Of a stretch of 64,000 nt of DNA, positions 14,301-29,300 are shown piece by piece. A program made the translations under genes and the position numbers. The notes below the pieces were generated by a model, which worked only from the letters and a program-made list of their open reading frames with translations, did no database searches and was not told where the DNA came from. Every line of letters starts with the position of its first letter. The stretch's first letter is position 1. Source of the stretch: Tetracentron sinense (lineage: Eukaryota; Streptophyta; Magnoliopsida; Trochodendrales; Trochodendraceae); NCBI GenBank assembly GCA_015143295.1, contig CM026570.1, positions 7,030,047 to 7,094,046 of the forward strand, read 5' to 3'.

Positions 14301-17300
14301 CTTGCCTTCTTATGCAAACCCAGAGAGGACTTCTGCCTAGTGAAGAACTTTTTGTTAGGATATGCAGGATCGCTATTTAAGGGGTTCATTCGTCTGCTCT
14401 CATTTTCAAATTGATCCAAGGATAGCTGCCGTACCATCCCACCCAAGTTCCCGACAGCCTCTTTAGCAACTACAACCTGCAGCATCATAATCACTATAAC
14501 CATGCAACTAGAAAATAGTGGAAGATACAAAAAAGAGAAGCAAAGAAACCTACAGCTCTAGAGTGAAGGCGGACGTCAGCCTCAGTGTCACCACCATCGG
14601 AGGAGGTTTCTTGGTTTTGCAAGGTTCCATTCGATATAGATGTTTCTTCAACAGGAACTGCAGATGATGCCTTCATAGCTTGCCAGACAGCACTAACTGC
14701 CTCAGCTTCAGCAGCTGAAGCCTCTACCAGTTTCTCAATAGAATTCTTGTCCATGCTGGCAGAGATGAAGACACGTCATCCACCTTATGTAAGAATGAGT
14801 TTGAGTTAAAACAAATTCGTAAGCTACAGAATAGAAAACCTCAAGCCACCAGGGAAGGTGATCTCCCGTTTGTTGTCTGAAGTTGGTGGCAAATATGAAC
14901 TTGCATTAGACTGGTTTGTTTTGGAATTTGGAATAGTTGAGGTTCTCTCAGAAGTTAAAATAGGAGAATTAATGTCAGGCTGAAATGGTGAATTTTCTGC
15001 AATGAGAAGATCATCAAGCAGCAAATCTGCATAGAATACTCTAATTATATTAGACTGCAACACAAGGAAAAGCAGTGACAAATAAGAACTTACCAAACAG
15101 CAAGACTAGGTCAGTCAAGTGATCTAATACATGGAACAGTGCACAATTACTATCTCACAGATATGCAATTTTGATGTCAATATTACTCTAATAGAGTAAA
15201 GAAACTGTCCATACACCATTACAAGTTTAACTTTAAGAAGTTGTATACTTTCCAAACATTATTTCTAGCACAGAGAATAAGTAAACAATTTCTTGAATGA
15301 ATTTTTGCACTTCTCATCAAATTTGCAAGCATGGAAGTTAAGAACCCTCACTGGAATTCTTGTACGACATGGCATACTACATGACACAGTAAGTGAAATT
15401 TTTATGAAAACAATTTTGTGGTACATCTGCACAATAACATTGAAGCATAATGTCTTTAGGATGTATTTCTGCATTGTAAAATACCATAAACTTACAAGCT
15501 ACAAATGAGATTAGTATCCATGCAGAGTTTGATTACTCAAGTGAGGCACATGTACACTTGTATAATGGTGCATACACCAGTACCATATCACAACCATGAT
15601 TTATATGTAGGCATGCTTCTAATATTGGTCATCCTAAAACTGTAATTCTGTATACAGTTGCTTAAGTTCAACCCAACATTGTGATTAGCAGGATAGTTCA
15701 TATGTTTTGGATACAGTCATACAGCATATCCAGTCGACTAGACTAGTAAGGGCACCCAAAGGCTTTGAACTGTAAGTTTGATCGGATAGTTATCAAAAAG
15801 AGCACCAACAGGCTGTCTGGAATCTAAATGCAGGGTTAGGTCTGGCTGCATATACCCACTCAAGCCGCTCGTATGTTTGATGCCATTCTCACGATTGTAA
15901 TTAACCTACCACAATCTAATCTCTGGAGACTGCTACACACGAACATATACACAAGCGCACCCAAAGCTAACATAGTTACCTTACACCCCGAGCTAACTCT
16001 GCTGTATGCAGCAACCTTTTTTAATTAAAGGTTTTGGATAAGTAGAGGCAGCATACTGAAAATGTAAAAGCATGAACCAGTAAATTGGCTTTAAACTGTG
16101 TTTTGCCTTACCATACAAAGGCCAAAGCATACTGAACTACACAGATACACGGACTTAGAAATGTTATAGCATAAACCTATTATGAACCAGTAAATTGGCT
16201 TTGAACTGTGTTTAGCTACAAAGCATGCTAAACTACACAGATACATGGACTTAGTATTTCCACCTAAAGTTAAAGAGGTAGCACATACATACTCTCCAAG
16301 GTATAGAGCAACAAATTTGGGCAGATTCAAGATTGTTATATCAAAAATCAGGCCTGTAGTTCCAAGTGCGTAGCATGTATGATCCTTTAAGTCTCCAGGC
16401 AAACGGTGCCATAAGAAAAGAATGGATACCCCTAATTGCATTTGTGAGCATGGGATTTTCCAACCCACTTTCACATTATATATTTGACTGAGAGTCGACA
16501 CCTATTCATTCTAAGGGATAGGTCCCGGGATTTGGTCGGATAAGGCAAATGGTCTACACAGAGATTAGGGTAAGCGGTTCGATTAAGACCTGGGGAAGGT
16601 GTTAGGCACCCCAGGACCAATGGTAACCTACCCCCTAAACTTAAGCCAAATTTAATCTCAAAATTTAATTAAAATGTCAAAGTATTCAATCAAGCGCTAA
16701 TTCCAAGAAGGAAAAAAAACTAGATGGCTAGGGTCGAACCCGAGTAGGGTTGCCTACGTACTCACCAGGTGAGATCAGACCCAGCGTAGTTCTGGCACAA
16801 GAGTCCGTGCCAAGGCTAGGGGTATGTGTGTGTGTGCATAGGGTGGTCAAAGGTCTAGCCTGGAGGCTAGGGTTTAGTTAACCGGGTTGGTCAAGTGCAA
16901 GGTCAAGTCTAACTGCAGTTAGAGGGGAGTTAACAATGGTTAAATGGGCTAACCAAGGTCAAAAAGCCTAGCAAGCATGTTTTTGGTCTTTTTGGATTTT
17001 TTGAATGTTTTTGGTATTTTTGAATGTTTTTTCATTTTTTTTTGGATTTTTGGATAACCTAATCACATTTTATACACAATAAAAAAAAATCTATCAAAAA
17101 AATTCGACTTATCTAAAGTTAAGATGAAACCATGATTTGATTAATACCAAACTTGACTTTAGACTAAAAGGAGAGCAAACTAACCAAATATTAACCTAGC
17201 CACTAATCAAGATTGAACTAACAATAAGTAAGATAAACTAGCTAGCGTTAAGATACTAAAGAGAACCATTTTGAAGCTAAGATGACATTAGGTTATACCA

Positions 17301-20300
17301 CTACAATTATGCTAAAAAAAGAACAGTGGACCTTATCAAACTACAAACTAACTAGAGTTAGAGAGAAAACTGAAATTTATACAAGCATGGCATTCGGTTA
17401 CAATACTAATCAAACATTAACCTACTAATCAAGATTTTAATAGTACTAAGACAAACTAACTAGAGTTAAGCACTAAAAGAAAATGGAACAATGAACCTAA
17501 GATTTTCTTCTAACTTAACATGAGGTTGTAAATTAGACTAAGGACTAAGGAAAATAAAACTAACCGAGTATCCACCTATCCACTTGTCATCAAAAGGAAT
17601 AAAATAAACTAACTAGAGTTAGGCTACTAAGAGAGAAAAATAGAAAATGCCGCTAAGATCTATTCCTTCTAACTTGACATGAGATTATAGTTTAGACTAA
17701 AGACTACAAATGAGTAAACTAACCACTAATCTGATTTTAGGAACTGACTAAACCATTTGCAAAGTTCACACCCTAACTAAACTATTTACGGATCTAAAAA
17801 TTAACTTAAACTATTGCAGATTTTAGGAGCTAACTAAACTAGGTGCAGACTTTAAAAGCTAACTAAGTTATTTACGGGTTTTAAAAAAGACTAACTTAGA
17901 CTTTTAACTAAACTATTTGCAGACCTTAAAGCTAGCTAAGCCATTTACAGATTTGAAAAACTAACTTAGACTATTTAGAGATTTTAACTAACCTATTTGC
18001 GGATTAAAAAAAACTAACTTAAACAAACTTTACAATCTAGTCAACACAGATTTAAACTAACCTAAGAATTAACAAAGCAAATAAATTGCAACTAATCTAA
18101 AAAGAAATCGAAGCAAAGGGAGAAGAACTGACCTGTGTGGAGAATGGCCGCTAGCAAGATAGGAAGGGAGCAAGCCAAAACCTACTGTGGTGGAGGACGA
18201 AGGTGGCTGTGTGCCGGCTCGGAGCTGCTACTAGTACAAGGATGGATGTGGATAGGGGCTGATGAGAGGTGTGAGTTGGAGTAGAACTCGGTGGTGAGTG
18301 GGTGAGGTGTGCAGACTGAATGGAAGATGGGTGAAAGGAGTGTGGGCACATCAAAATGGAGGAGATGGGAGAGGAGAACTTCCTCTTTTTCCTTTCTTCT
18401 CCTTACGGTAGAGAGAGAGAGAAATGATGGAGAGAGAACCGAATGGAGTGTGGGGGGTTCCGTCCAAGAGTTTTTTTTTTTTTCTTTGATTCTCCCCCCC
18501 TTTCATGCTACATGGAAGCTTTAGCTTTATAGGAAAATGAGTGGTTTTGGTCAAGGGCTATGTGACTAGGGTTGTAAGACTAGGTAGGGTTGAGGTGTTA
18601 AACTAGGGGTAGGTTGTAATGTAAGTTTTGAACTTTGAAAAGAAAACTTTTTCTCGTTCATGAAAGTGGTAACTATAACAAGAGAAAAATGGAGAGAGTG
18701 AAAAGAGGATCGGTTGGGGTCATTATTTGAGATTTCCCTCATTTTTAGTGGGTTTTAAATGGTAATGGGGGGAAACCTCCTCATTGGTCCCCTTGGTCAA
18801 GGTTTAGGGTTTTGACTTGGTCAATAGAATGGGTCTTGGGCTTTAGGGAAATGGGTTTGGACTTGGCTTAGGTAATGGGCTAAGACAAAGGCATGGGTAA
18901 AGAGCTTTGGGCCTTGAAGGCTTAGGCATATGCTAGGTTTTTGACTTGGTCTTGAGGTCTTAGCCACGGCTCTTGGGAATGGACCTGGGGTTAGACTAGG
19001 GCTTAGGCTTACTTAGGGTTAGACCAAGCTAACCATGGTTAACTTAATTAACCCAGGTTGAAGGGGGTGTAAAAATGGGGTGCTGACAGCATGCTCTTAT
19101 CGAAGAACTTGGTCAGTAATGTGAGTATTGTTAGACAATAATATGAAGTATTATGATAAGATGCAATGATATACTGTATCTCATCATATCTTGTTACAGT
19201 ATTCCATGTTATTCTAGAACAAGTATCACTGTCGCTGCGGTGCTGTAAACCAGGCAGCTTATTGCTGAATATGTCCACCAAAGAAACATAAATATCAAGT
19301 TTCAACCAAGCAGTTGAACACCTTTGCCCGTATGGATATGCAGATATAAGATTTGTGCAACTCAAAAATCAATAGTTTGTGTATTTCTTTTCGTTCTTTC
19401 TTCCTATTTTTTCCCTGTTGACTAACAAATATAATTGTATCGAATCTGATTTTAAAAAAGTACAAAAATTAGGAAAGTAAGTTTCCTAAGCAAAAATAAA
19501 TAAAATAAAATGCGCAAAAACTAGAAGTTGGTGGATGCGCTTGCAGCTTATATCAATATCTGCTGCCTCCATGCTAAAAGCCATATCCAGTATTCCAGGT
19601 ATTTCAAAGAAAACAAACACATTCTCAATTGGGTAGTTACAGAGTCTTTACCTCCTTTGAGACCACCATAGATATATATACGAACTCCAATAGATGCAGA
19701 TGCATGGCGGCAACGACGCATGAGCTCCAATGAAGGATCACACTCAATGGGTCCCTGTCCCTTGCTTGCACGAGAAGAGGTCACAATCCCATTTCTATCT
19801 ATCCAAACTCCAGCAGCAGTGTCCAGTACTTCAAAGAAGAAATAAAATAAAAAAAGAATGGCATTTATAGTTTCATACTAATAGATGGGAAAATTGAAAG
19901 GATAAAGCCATAGCTTACCGGCAATAGCTGATTCACCTTCTACTGCCCTTCCTCCCCTAAGAACACCTCCTGTAACATGCAATCGAGCACCAACAAAGAC
20001 CTGTTGATAGCAATGCTAAGTTATTGAATGAAAAAAGTCAAAAGAAGTGAGCTAACATGTTACAAAAATAGTATGGACGTGCAAAATAACACCATAAGCA
20101 AGATGTATCAAACTAAACTTGCCAAATGCTTCTTATAGACTATAGAGTGTAGCACCTAAAAAAATGCAATAGAAGTTTTGCGACTCCAAATAATTAATCC
20201 ACTAAATTAAGCAACAATACGGTAGCTAAAAACTCTTTGTGGCAGCAATCACTTACCGCAGCATGTTCGTACCTTGGTGACGGAGACACTCCAGGTGCAA

Positions 20301-23300
20301 GAGTCCACTCCCACTGACCGTTCCTATGCATGAGTAGCCCATAAGCATCTGCCAGTGGCTGTAAATACATATGTACAATTAATACTCTACGGCATCTAAA
20401 ATATTCAGTCCATTAAATAAGCCTCAATAATGCAAATCAAATCCTAGAACTGCAAGAAAAGTAAATTATCTATCGTAATTCAAAAAAAGAACATTCTACT
20501 TCAGAGATAAGATATGTTCTTAGATTGCTGGATATTTGTGTGACAGATAACAAAGAACTACTAAAATGAGAAAAAGATAAAAGGAGAAAGAAAAACAAAT
20601 GAAAGAGAAACAAGTACATCACAATGAAAAGTCAGACTAGAACATCACCTTTTGGAAGGAGTTCTGGCCTTCCATCAGCCAACCTTGGTATTTGGTAGAA
20701 CGAGATGTCTGAACCCAAGGTCAACTACCAAATTTTCTTGATAAAATGGGAATTCTCCAAGACTCTTTAGCCAGAAGCCCATCATGTCGCATTGCTTGAG
20801 TTGTCTTCAACAATTTTCTTAAGTTCAAATCAATATTGAGCCCTTGAAGAAGTTCTAAACCCTCACCATTGTTTTCGCTCTCCCCCAAAGGACCCAAGAA
20901 CACTTGAATGATTATAAACTCGTTAATTCTAGAGATTCCACCAATGTGCAATGGCATTGGATGGCCATGGAACACCATCAAGATTAGCTTTATTATATTC
21001 TAAGAAGGACGAAAACAAATAGCATGAACATCTAGGGAAAGAGGAGAAGATGATGCAAAAGTTACCTAATCCCTCAAAATATCATTACAAGATATCCCAT
21101 TGAACTCCTTTTCACCTTAATTTTCTCAATGATAGCTAGGAACGCTCGAGATATTAACTTTAAAAATCCTCTATTCCTCTCTTCCCAAATACACCACAAA
21201 ATTGCATGAAGGCAACAAAGCATAATGATGCAGACATCATATCATCCGGTGTTAAAGTGTACCAGCGGAGGAGGACGAGAGCCCCTACACAAGTCTCCCT
21301 ATGGATGGATGACTTGTATATGGAATTAGATCATGATTTTGATGGAGATCCACCATTGGATATTGTCTTGGATGGAGATCTGCCATTAGATCACACTATG
21401 GAGGGAGATCTACAGTCAGATCGAGAAACGGAAGATTGGAGGACTACGATTAGCCCATAGGATGGCATGGCCCGTCATAGATGGCCAGCCCCTTTATTAG
21501 TCATTTACCTTTTTATTATGTTATTAGATTGAGTTATTTTTAATGAGGAATATTAGGGTAATTGACTATTTAGAGTATGATTAGGGTTTTCTCTTTTCTT
21601 TTCTTTTTTTGTGGATGGTTTCTCTTTTCTCTTTAATACTCCTTGTAGAGATTTCTTTTGAACTTGATGAATGAATGAAAATATGGGAGCTTTTGCTTTT
21701 GGAATCTCCTGTGAAAGGATGGTGTGAAGCCAGATCAATCCTTGGTGTGATATCTTCTTCTTTTCTGCTCCATTGTGATCTTCTTTTATTTTCTATTTCC
21801 ATTACAAACCCTAATTACCAAAAACCTAGAAGCCATTCACTTGCAGTCAACAGCCTCCCTCAGCCCTTCCCTGCAGCCGCCAGCCTCCCCAACCCTAGCC
21901 TATCCTTCTCAGCCACAGCCTACCTGCAGCCCCTGTTACTGCTGCCGCACCACCTGCAGCCTATTCTATGGATGCCGCACTACTGCAATTTCCCTCCCTT
22001 GCTGCCCCCTCTTCCTCCAGTCCCTACAATTCTTGCCCTTCATCCAACAGCCCCTATATCAATTTCCATTAAAGACGTAACCCCTATACCTATCCCCATT
22101 GCAGCCACAGCCTTTATATTTATTCCCATTGCAGCCACAGCCCCTCCTATAGTCCAAAAACCCCTAGAAAGTAATACCCCGAACCCTAATTAAATTCCAC
22201 ACTCTAAAACACTGAAACTCTATAAACCCTAACCCTAGATATTGAATACTCTTGATTACTTTGCTGCTGGTTTTGTGTTCTACAATTCAACATTATTTGA
22301 AACCTACCTAACATGCATACTTTAGTTTATAACCCTTGTTGAGTCTAGACTTGTTCTAGAAATCCTCAACTGAACAAGAAATTTACATTGATTATTGACC
22401 TAAATCCATAAGCTAGTGGAAGTTCCCACTTCCATTACGATCACTCAATTCAGTTTGGAGATTCATCACTGTGGGATTGTAACTTGATCTAGGACATTAA
22501 TAACTCCCTTTCTTTTAGAATTGTGGAGTCTAGGTACTTTATGACTTTCCTTATTGCTGGAATTTTAATTTCAGATCTCTAAAATGCATCATTCTAGGTT
22601 AGTTGCATGGTCTTGCATCACATAAGTTGTGGCTTGCCAAAAGTATGCCCACTTCCATGCTCAATCAACTCCATAATGTTGAAGGAGAAAAGCCAAAGTA
22701 AACCAACTAAACATAAAAATTGGTTCCATACCTCCTTCCTTACCTCACAATGGATGAAAAAGCAGATTGATTGAGTCACTTTTCTTCATGCACAAAAAGT
22801 TCATATGTGAAGAAAGAGCTTTCTTCTTTTTCTTTTGAAGAATGCCATAAGTGTTCTCGCTTTTAGACTACGATCCATGTGGAAATTTTGATTCTAGAAA
22901 CGGTTTCCATCCATTTTGCAATCAGTTTGTATTGGGTATGCATGGTAAGGGAGCCAAGACTGGCCACAACCACAGGTGCAGTTCATGTTGGCAAAATTTG
23001 AACAGGAAGCTCATGACATACAAACACAAAGCACTTATGCGATTCCTACTACTTTCACAAGCGCAGACTTCAGATAAGTTAGCAACTTCTCCATTGTATA
23101 TATGCATATTGGTGTTACCCTTTCGGTGGAGTCTCTACTACGCTTCACCCCAGAGCTAAATCTCAGGTACCAAATAGAGAGTTCTAGGAGTGGGATAAAA
23201 GTTAAGTGATTACAGTCAGCGGTCTAGTGAGTGGATAAGCTCAAGACGCGGTAGCCTTAGGCTATATGGTTCAGGTATAGTAACAAAGTAGAAGCACGGG

Positions 23301-26300
23301 AATAATTCAATAGGGTTCAAGTTCAGAAAAATTCAAGAAAAAATCGGAAAAAATAAAAATAAATTAATAATTATAAAAATATACCGTACAATTTGATTGA
23401 AAAATATACAAAGTAAGTAGTTTTTTTGTCAAATTCGAGAATAATTCGGGATTCCAATAATTTGCGAATAATTTGGCAACCCAAAAATGCGCAAATAATT
23501 TGCGATTTTTTTTTTTAAATGGTATTTTTTGTCACAGAGGGTTGCAGGTAAAACTAGGCCACAAACGATGGTCCGGGTCAAGTAGGTTATTTTCCTTAGG
23601 TTAGAGGGTTCACACCACAAACTGTGGGAGGGGTTCACACCACAAACTATCCCTACCCTCCTTAGTCCCCCTACCCACGCCCTCCTTGGCCAACTCATTG
23701 ACACAGTCATTTGCTAATCTAGAGTCCAAGAATGAGATATTTCTTTGAGTAATAAGATCTCAAACTTCTCCAATGATAAATGCATACCGTCCACACTCCA
23801 CCACCATAGTGCAATTAATGATGATCCTCGAGCCCCCTGGATGATTAGAGAGGAAAGACGATGCAATCTAGAAAGAACTAATCTCTGCCTCAATGCAAGA
23901 ATCTATGTGTAGTTTGAAGTTGTATTGACAGTTTGCTCTGAGAATCTAAGTCTCACCCTTGCCTCACTATCACTAATGATCCTCCTAAACATGCCATCAT
24001 TAAGCTCCCCCCAAAGTTAAATTGAACCCACTACTTAGAGAAGGTCTCTAAATGAGGCAAGATGGTTCAATGTAAGGTTCAGATGTAGCAAACTCCCTCC
24101 AATCCCAAATGATAATATTGCACGAAACACCTCTGGAAATGAGATGCAGATACCCAAGAGGCCATGCGGGTTAGGATCAGATCTAAGATCAAGGGGGTTA
24201 AAAGAAATTTGTCGTTGAAGATCCGCTTGTTCCTTTCTTCCCATTTGGACCAAACAATTGTGTGAAAAATTACATTTCCATACCAGTGGCCCACCTAGTG
24301 GTGCCCAAGTTTGGATTCAAGGTGGGTCGAGGGTCAGAGGTGCGGTTTTGGAAAGATATTTGGTGGGGTCATGAGAAACTAAAAGATTCTTTTCCCAACA
24401 TTTTCCTCCTTACTTTAGAAAAGGACACGTTAGTGGAAAACTGCTTTGAAATGAGAAATGAGAGGGTCGTGTGGTGTCCAAAATTGAGACGGGATCTAAA
24501 TGATTGAGAAATCGAGATGGGTCTATTATTGTCATACATTAGGTCTTTCCCTATAAGCCCTGATAATCGAGACTATAGAGTCTGGTCTGGGAGCAGCAAT
24601 GGTCGATTTTCAGTGAAATCACTTCTACTATCATTTGAGTCAGAATCTTATGCACTCTTTCCTCATCGTCTTGTGTGAAATCCAAGTATTCCATCAAAGG
24701 TCTCCTTCCTTTGGAATGCATCTTTGGATAAAATCCTCACGTGTAACCACTTAAAGAATAGAGGGTGAAGGATGGTTAATCGATGTTTCATTTGCCTTCA
24801 AGCGGAAGAGTCGGTGGATCACTTGTTGTTCACTACCCTATTGTGGGTGTCATCTAGCAGTATTTTCTCTCTCGATTAGGGATGGATGGGTATTCCCTTC
24901 TTCCTTTCGGAACTTCTTATCCTGCTGGTCATGGGCTAGTGCGAATGGTGCTAAGAGGGAAATTTGGTTAGTTTTACCTAGGTCATCTCATGGTCCATTT
25001 GGAAAGAGAGAAATATGAGAGTTTTCGACAACTCCCCATCTTCTATCTCTTAGATTTGAGCTCGTATCCGTCTACTGATCTTTGATTGGGTTGCCATCCA
25101 GAATGGAGGGGTGGATCTGGGTCTGTGTTGGGATGACGTCTAACACTTTTTCAGGAGCTGTTTTGCTTTCTTTCTGTTTTTAGTTTACGACATTGTAAAC
25201 TCCTTTCTGCATCTCTTTTGCCTTATACCTTTCCTCTTTATTAATATATTTCTTTGATTATCGATCAAAAAACCCAAGGGGACAGATCTCCATTGCCACA
25301 GCATATCTAGAATGGAATGAGGGAGAAGCCGAACTTCCCCAACTAGGACGACAAAGAAATACCAAGTAGAGTGCACCACATTGTGGTGGATGAAGCCATC
25401 CAGCATACACGCGAAACATAGATGTGGGGGGGGGAGAACCTACTTCTTTCTCCTTCTCTGAAGCATCTCGTAGGTATCAATCTTGCTATAAGCTAGAGTC
25501 CAGACAAAACATCCCCATCTTTGGAGGGGCACAAGGCTTCTAGATCGCCTTGTGATGGAAAATGGCATTGGACTCTACCTTCATACTTGACTATTGTAAT
25601 GCTAATCAACTCTCTCAATAATCTCTCTTCATGTTTAATTGTCTTTTTTCCCATTTTTTTTCTATGCATTAAATTCTAAATGAATTACACTCCATGCAAG
25701 CTCAAATTCTTTGACTGGTGGCCCTTGGAGGAAAATAACATGTGTAATACGACCTTAAGGAGAAGAAAAAGATGAGGCTTTTCTCCTCACATATCAAGGT
25801 GTAAGAAAGATGCTGAGTCTGGTAATCATCTTTTGTCCATTGTAATGTGGCTAGGATGGTATAATACCATTTCCTTAATTTAATTGATCTCTCTTCCGTG
25901 TTTCCCGACGATTCTTGAGTTGCTCTGATACCATGTAGAAGAACTGAATATGATTAATAAACTTTAGATGGTTTACAATGACCCTATATAGGGTTTATAT
26001 AGAGATAACAAGATAGGCTTTATGGAAACTAAATCAACCTAATCTAATCATACCTACTCAAATTCATTCTATCCTTGATTGATGTTGATCTAATATTGTG
26101 ATGAGATACACTTGAATGATATAGTGTATCCCACTCACCTTATTACAATACTCTAAATTTATTTTCTAATAGACATTTCAATAGACAGTGAAAACCTCTA
26201 GGAGTAGGTTCGTGTTCTTCAGAAGTGCACTTTTCCTAGTATTTTTATGGGGCATTTGTAAGGAGAGAAATATGAGGATTTTTTATATTCAATTCTCAAG

Positions 26301-29300
26301 CCTCCCCATTGTGGTTGATAAAACAAAGGCATTAGTATTTCCCATTGGGCCCTTGCCTCTATGGAGTTCAAGGATGTTTATTGTAATGACATTTTGACTT
26401 TTGAGGGATAGGAGAGCGGCAGCTTGGCCATCCTTTTCTTTCCCAGATCCTAGAGGAGTAGCATCCATCAAAAGAGACCGTGATAAAGTTCAACTTTTAT
26501 GGTCGTTTGCCTGATAATCTGGCCCCTTAGGCATTGGAGCTTATTTCGGAACTCTTGAGCGTAGAACCAAACGTATGTAATTGAGCCCAATCAATACGTG
26601 CGATTCCACACACACAAAAATTGCAAGCAAAGTGCCTCATTTTAGATAAAATTGTAGTGTGTTTCCTGTAGTAGTTGGGCTTCCATGAAGAAGGATTGGT
26701 AAATAAATCAGGACTTGGCATCCTCTCTAAACATCTTGTTCTCAGGAGTGTAAAGATTGGCCAGCAATAGGCAGACTCTATAGCCAAGGAAAGTGTTCAT
26801 GGATTTGCATTTATTAGTGGATTTATGCACGCTTCACTTCCTTTTATCCTCCACTTTTTTATGATAAAGGTTTTACTACTACCGGCCATCATAATCAATG
26901 CCTTATCCCAACTATTTGGGGTCGGAAACACAAATCCTGTTCCTCCATTTCATTCTTTGTACCGTAACGCTAAAAAAATTAAGGTAAATGCATAGATGGG
27001 CAGCTTTGATGGTTCCCTTCCCAAAGTAACTATATTCATTCCCGTTCTCCTTGGTCTCTTTAAGAGTTCATACTTGACAAAGTTAGCTTGCAGATAAGCA
27101 AATTAAACCACAACCAGAACTCAGTAGCACACCCAAACATTGCCTGTATGGGTACAACAGAGATGCATGCCAACAAATGATCCAATTGTATGGCGTATCC
27201 AATGTAGAAAAAGCGAAATTTTAAGAAAATGAAACAATCTTTATGTTGTATGCATAAAATATACATTACCAGCGAGTGACGGTTTATAGTATCAGCAAGA
27301 ACAAAAGATCATACCATGCTCAAAGAGTCTCTTCCACCACAAAGCAAAAACATGCCATCCGAGCGGGCACTAGCTGTTGCATACCTACGAAGAAATAATG
27401 TAAATTTCATTCAAAATGATCAGGTACAAAACTGACACAGAACTTTATTGAGGATATCAGGTAGGTTATAGTGCCCCTCAAAATAGCCTCAAGTGTGATT
27501 GTGTTCACAAGTGCATAATCCTTCAATAATAACTCATACAACGACAGAGAAATTGTCAGACTCGTAGTTTCATATACTAAACAGACTCTGGTGGAATGGG
27601 CTGGGTAGGGTGAGGGTCAGGGGAACCCCAACAGGAAGTTTCCACTGGACACAAGAACTCGTCAACACCTCCATATTTCCCCCATACCCATGTACATGCA
27701 ATTTCTTTCGGTGGAATTTACCATGTCTTTCACAAGAATTCTAAATTGGATTCTCCTTCAAGAAGGGGTAAACCAAGAAAGCCTAAGCAATACTATGCTG
27801 AGTATAATCTATAGAAAAGGATATGGGTATTACCACTCAAGCACACTTAAGTCCAAACAAGAGAGCAGGTGGAAGGAATGAGTTATTTATTCTATGTAAG
27901 GTTTTTTAAAGTTTTAGTTTAATGTATAAGTGCCTTGTGCAAAGGCAAAATAAACAAGAATTTATCTAAAATAGAATCATCGTACAAAATTAAAGCATCT
28001 TTCCCTTTTTAACTTTAGACCAAGGCAAAATAACCAAGAATTTTGTCTAAAATATTCATAAAAATAAAAATAAAATCATCATACAAAATTCAAGCATTTT
28101 TTCCCTTTTAACTTTAAACCATTCATCTAGGCGTAAAAGTTCAGTATCGATACAGTAAAAGTAGAGGGATCATAATTAATACGAAATAACTTTCCAAAAA
28201 CTATATATTTTCTGTATATTCTCTAGGAAAATTCAGATCTTAAGCTGCTACATGTGCATTAATGCTAGGATGAGAAAGAAGGTCATTAATGCTTACCACA
28301 TAAGTTTCTAAAGTTATCTGAATTAAACTAAAACAAATCCTTTATCTAGAGTCAAATTCGAATGTGTCCATCAAAGGTTTACCGGAACTAATATATATAC
28401 CCACAACTTTAACCAATTACTGAATAGCAACTTTGCATCTGTTTGAAAAAAGTATATACTCTCACATTCTAGCAGAAGGTCTATCGCCTTCTGGATTGAG
28501 CTTCTGCCATCTGTATGGTTTCTGTGCAGTATCCAAAGCCCAAGCATCTGACATCACTCTTCTGCCTACAAAATAGTAAGATTTCCAAATCGTTACGCAG
28601 GTTTGATATTTTTACATATAACAGAGATTATAAACGTCAACCTATACTTACAAGGATATAAATATCATGCACGTAATATATATATGATGTGTGAGTAAGG
28701 TCAACATGATTACTTGAAGATCGGTGTGTGTGTGAGTGTGTGTAAGCGATTGTCTAGAGTCTTAAAGCCATCTTAAAAGCATCAGGGAAAAGCTCTCCTA
28801 ATAAAATGCTTCAATGACCAAAAAGCTGAAATAGCCCTCTTATATTCGACTTTAGAGCTCTTTGAGCAGTCTAAAAATCTTGTGTGTTCCTGGTTTACTT
28901 TCCTTCTTTTTAAATTGATAATCTTGGTTTACTTTCTGCAGGGGCAATGCTAGATGGCAGAAAGACCCTTTGGAAGCTTTTTTTTCTTGAACTGCGACAT
29001 CTGTCATTTGGATAATCCCAAAAAAAATCTAAAAACTATAGTGTTCCTGGTTTACGTTTTTTTTTAATTGATAATCTTGGTTTACATTCTAAGAGGCAAT
29101 GCTATATAGCAGAACGACCCGGTTCAAAGCTTCTTTCTTGAACCGCGACATATCATCATTCGGAGAAACCCCACCACCAATAAGCTGATACTACTTCATA
29201 TCCTAACCATAATCTGATTTCCTCCAGAACTTCAACAGGATGGTAATCCTTGCCTAGACATCACTTAGACGAAGATAAGTCGATCATTACATCTCGGATT

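Larger units (their letters stand above)
15027..19651 (-). other. BSL1 intron 10 (4.6 kb)
   Basis: The intron lies between the last Kelch exon (ends ...IYGGLKG) and the linker exon ([15 protein letters not shown]). It holds a two-copy repeat and a 2.6-kb LTR-like element. About 15030-16070 and 19090-19650 show no coding signal. Confidence 0.8.
20359..27314 (-). other. BSL1 intron 7 (7.0 kb, LINE-rich)
   Basis: A phase-0 intron in the Kelch region between ...GGRDSLSM and PLADAYGLL. It contains several LINE remnants, a copia LTR/PBS fragment and an unclassified insertion, all described separately. Confidence 0.85.

Noticed and set aside
22222-22240. AAACCCTAACCCTAG, plant-telomere-like
   Set aside because: Fewer than two perfect units, inside an unclassified insertion; likely chance.
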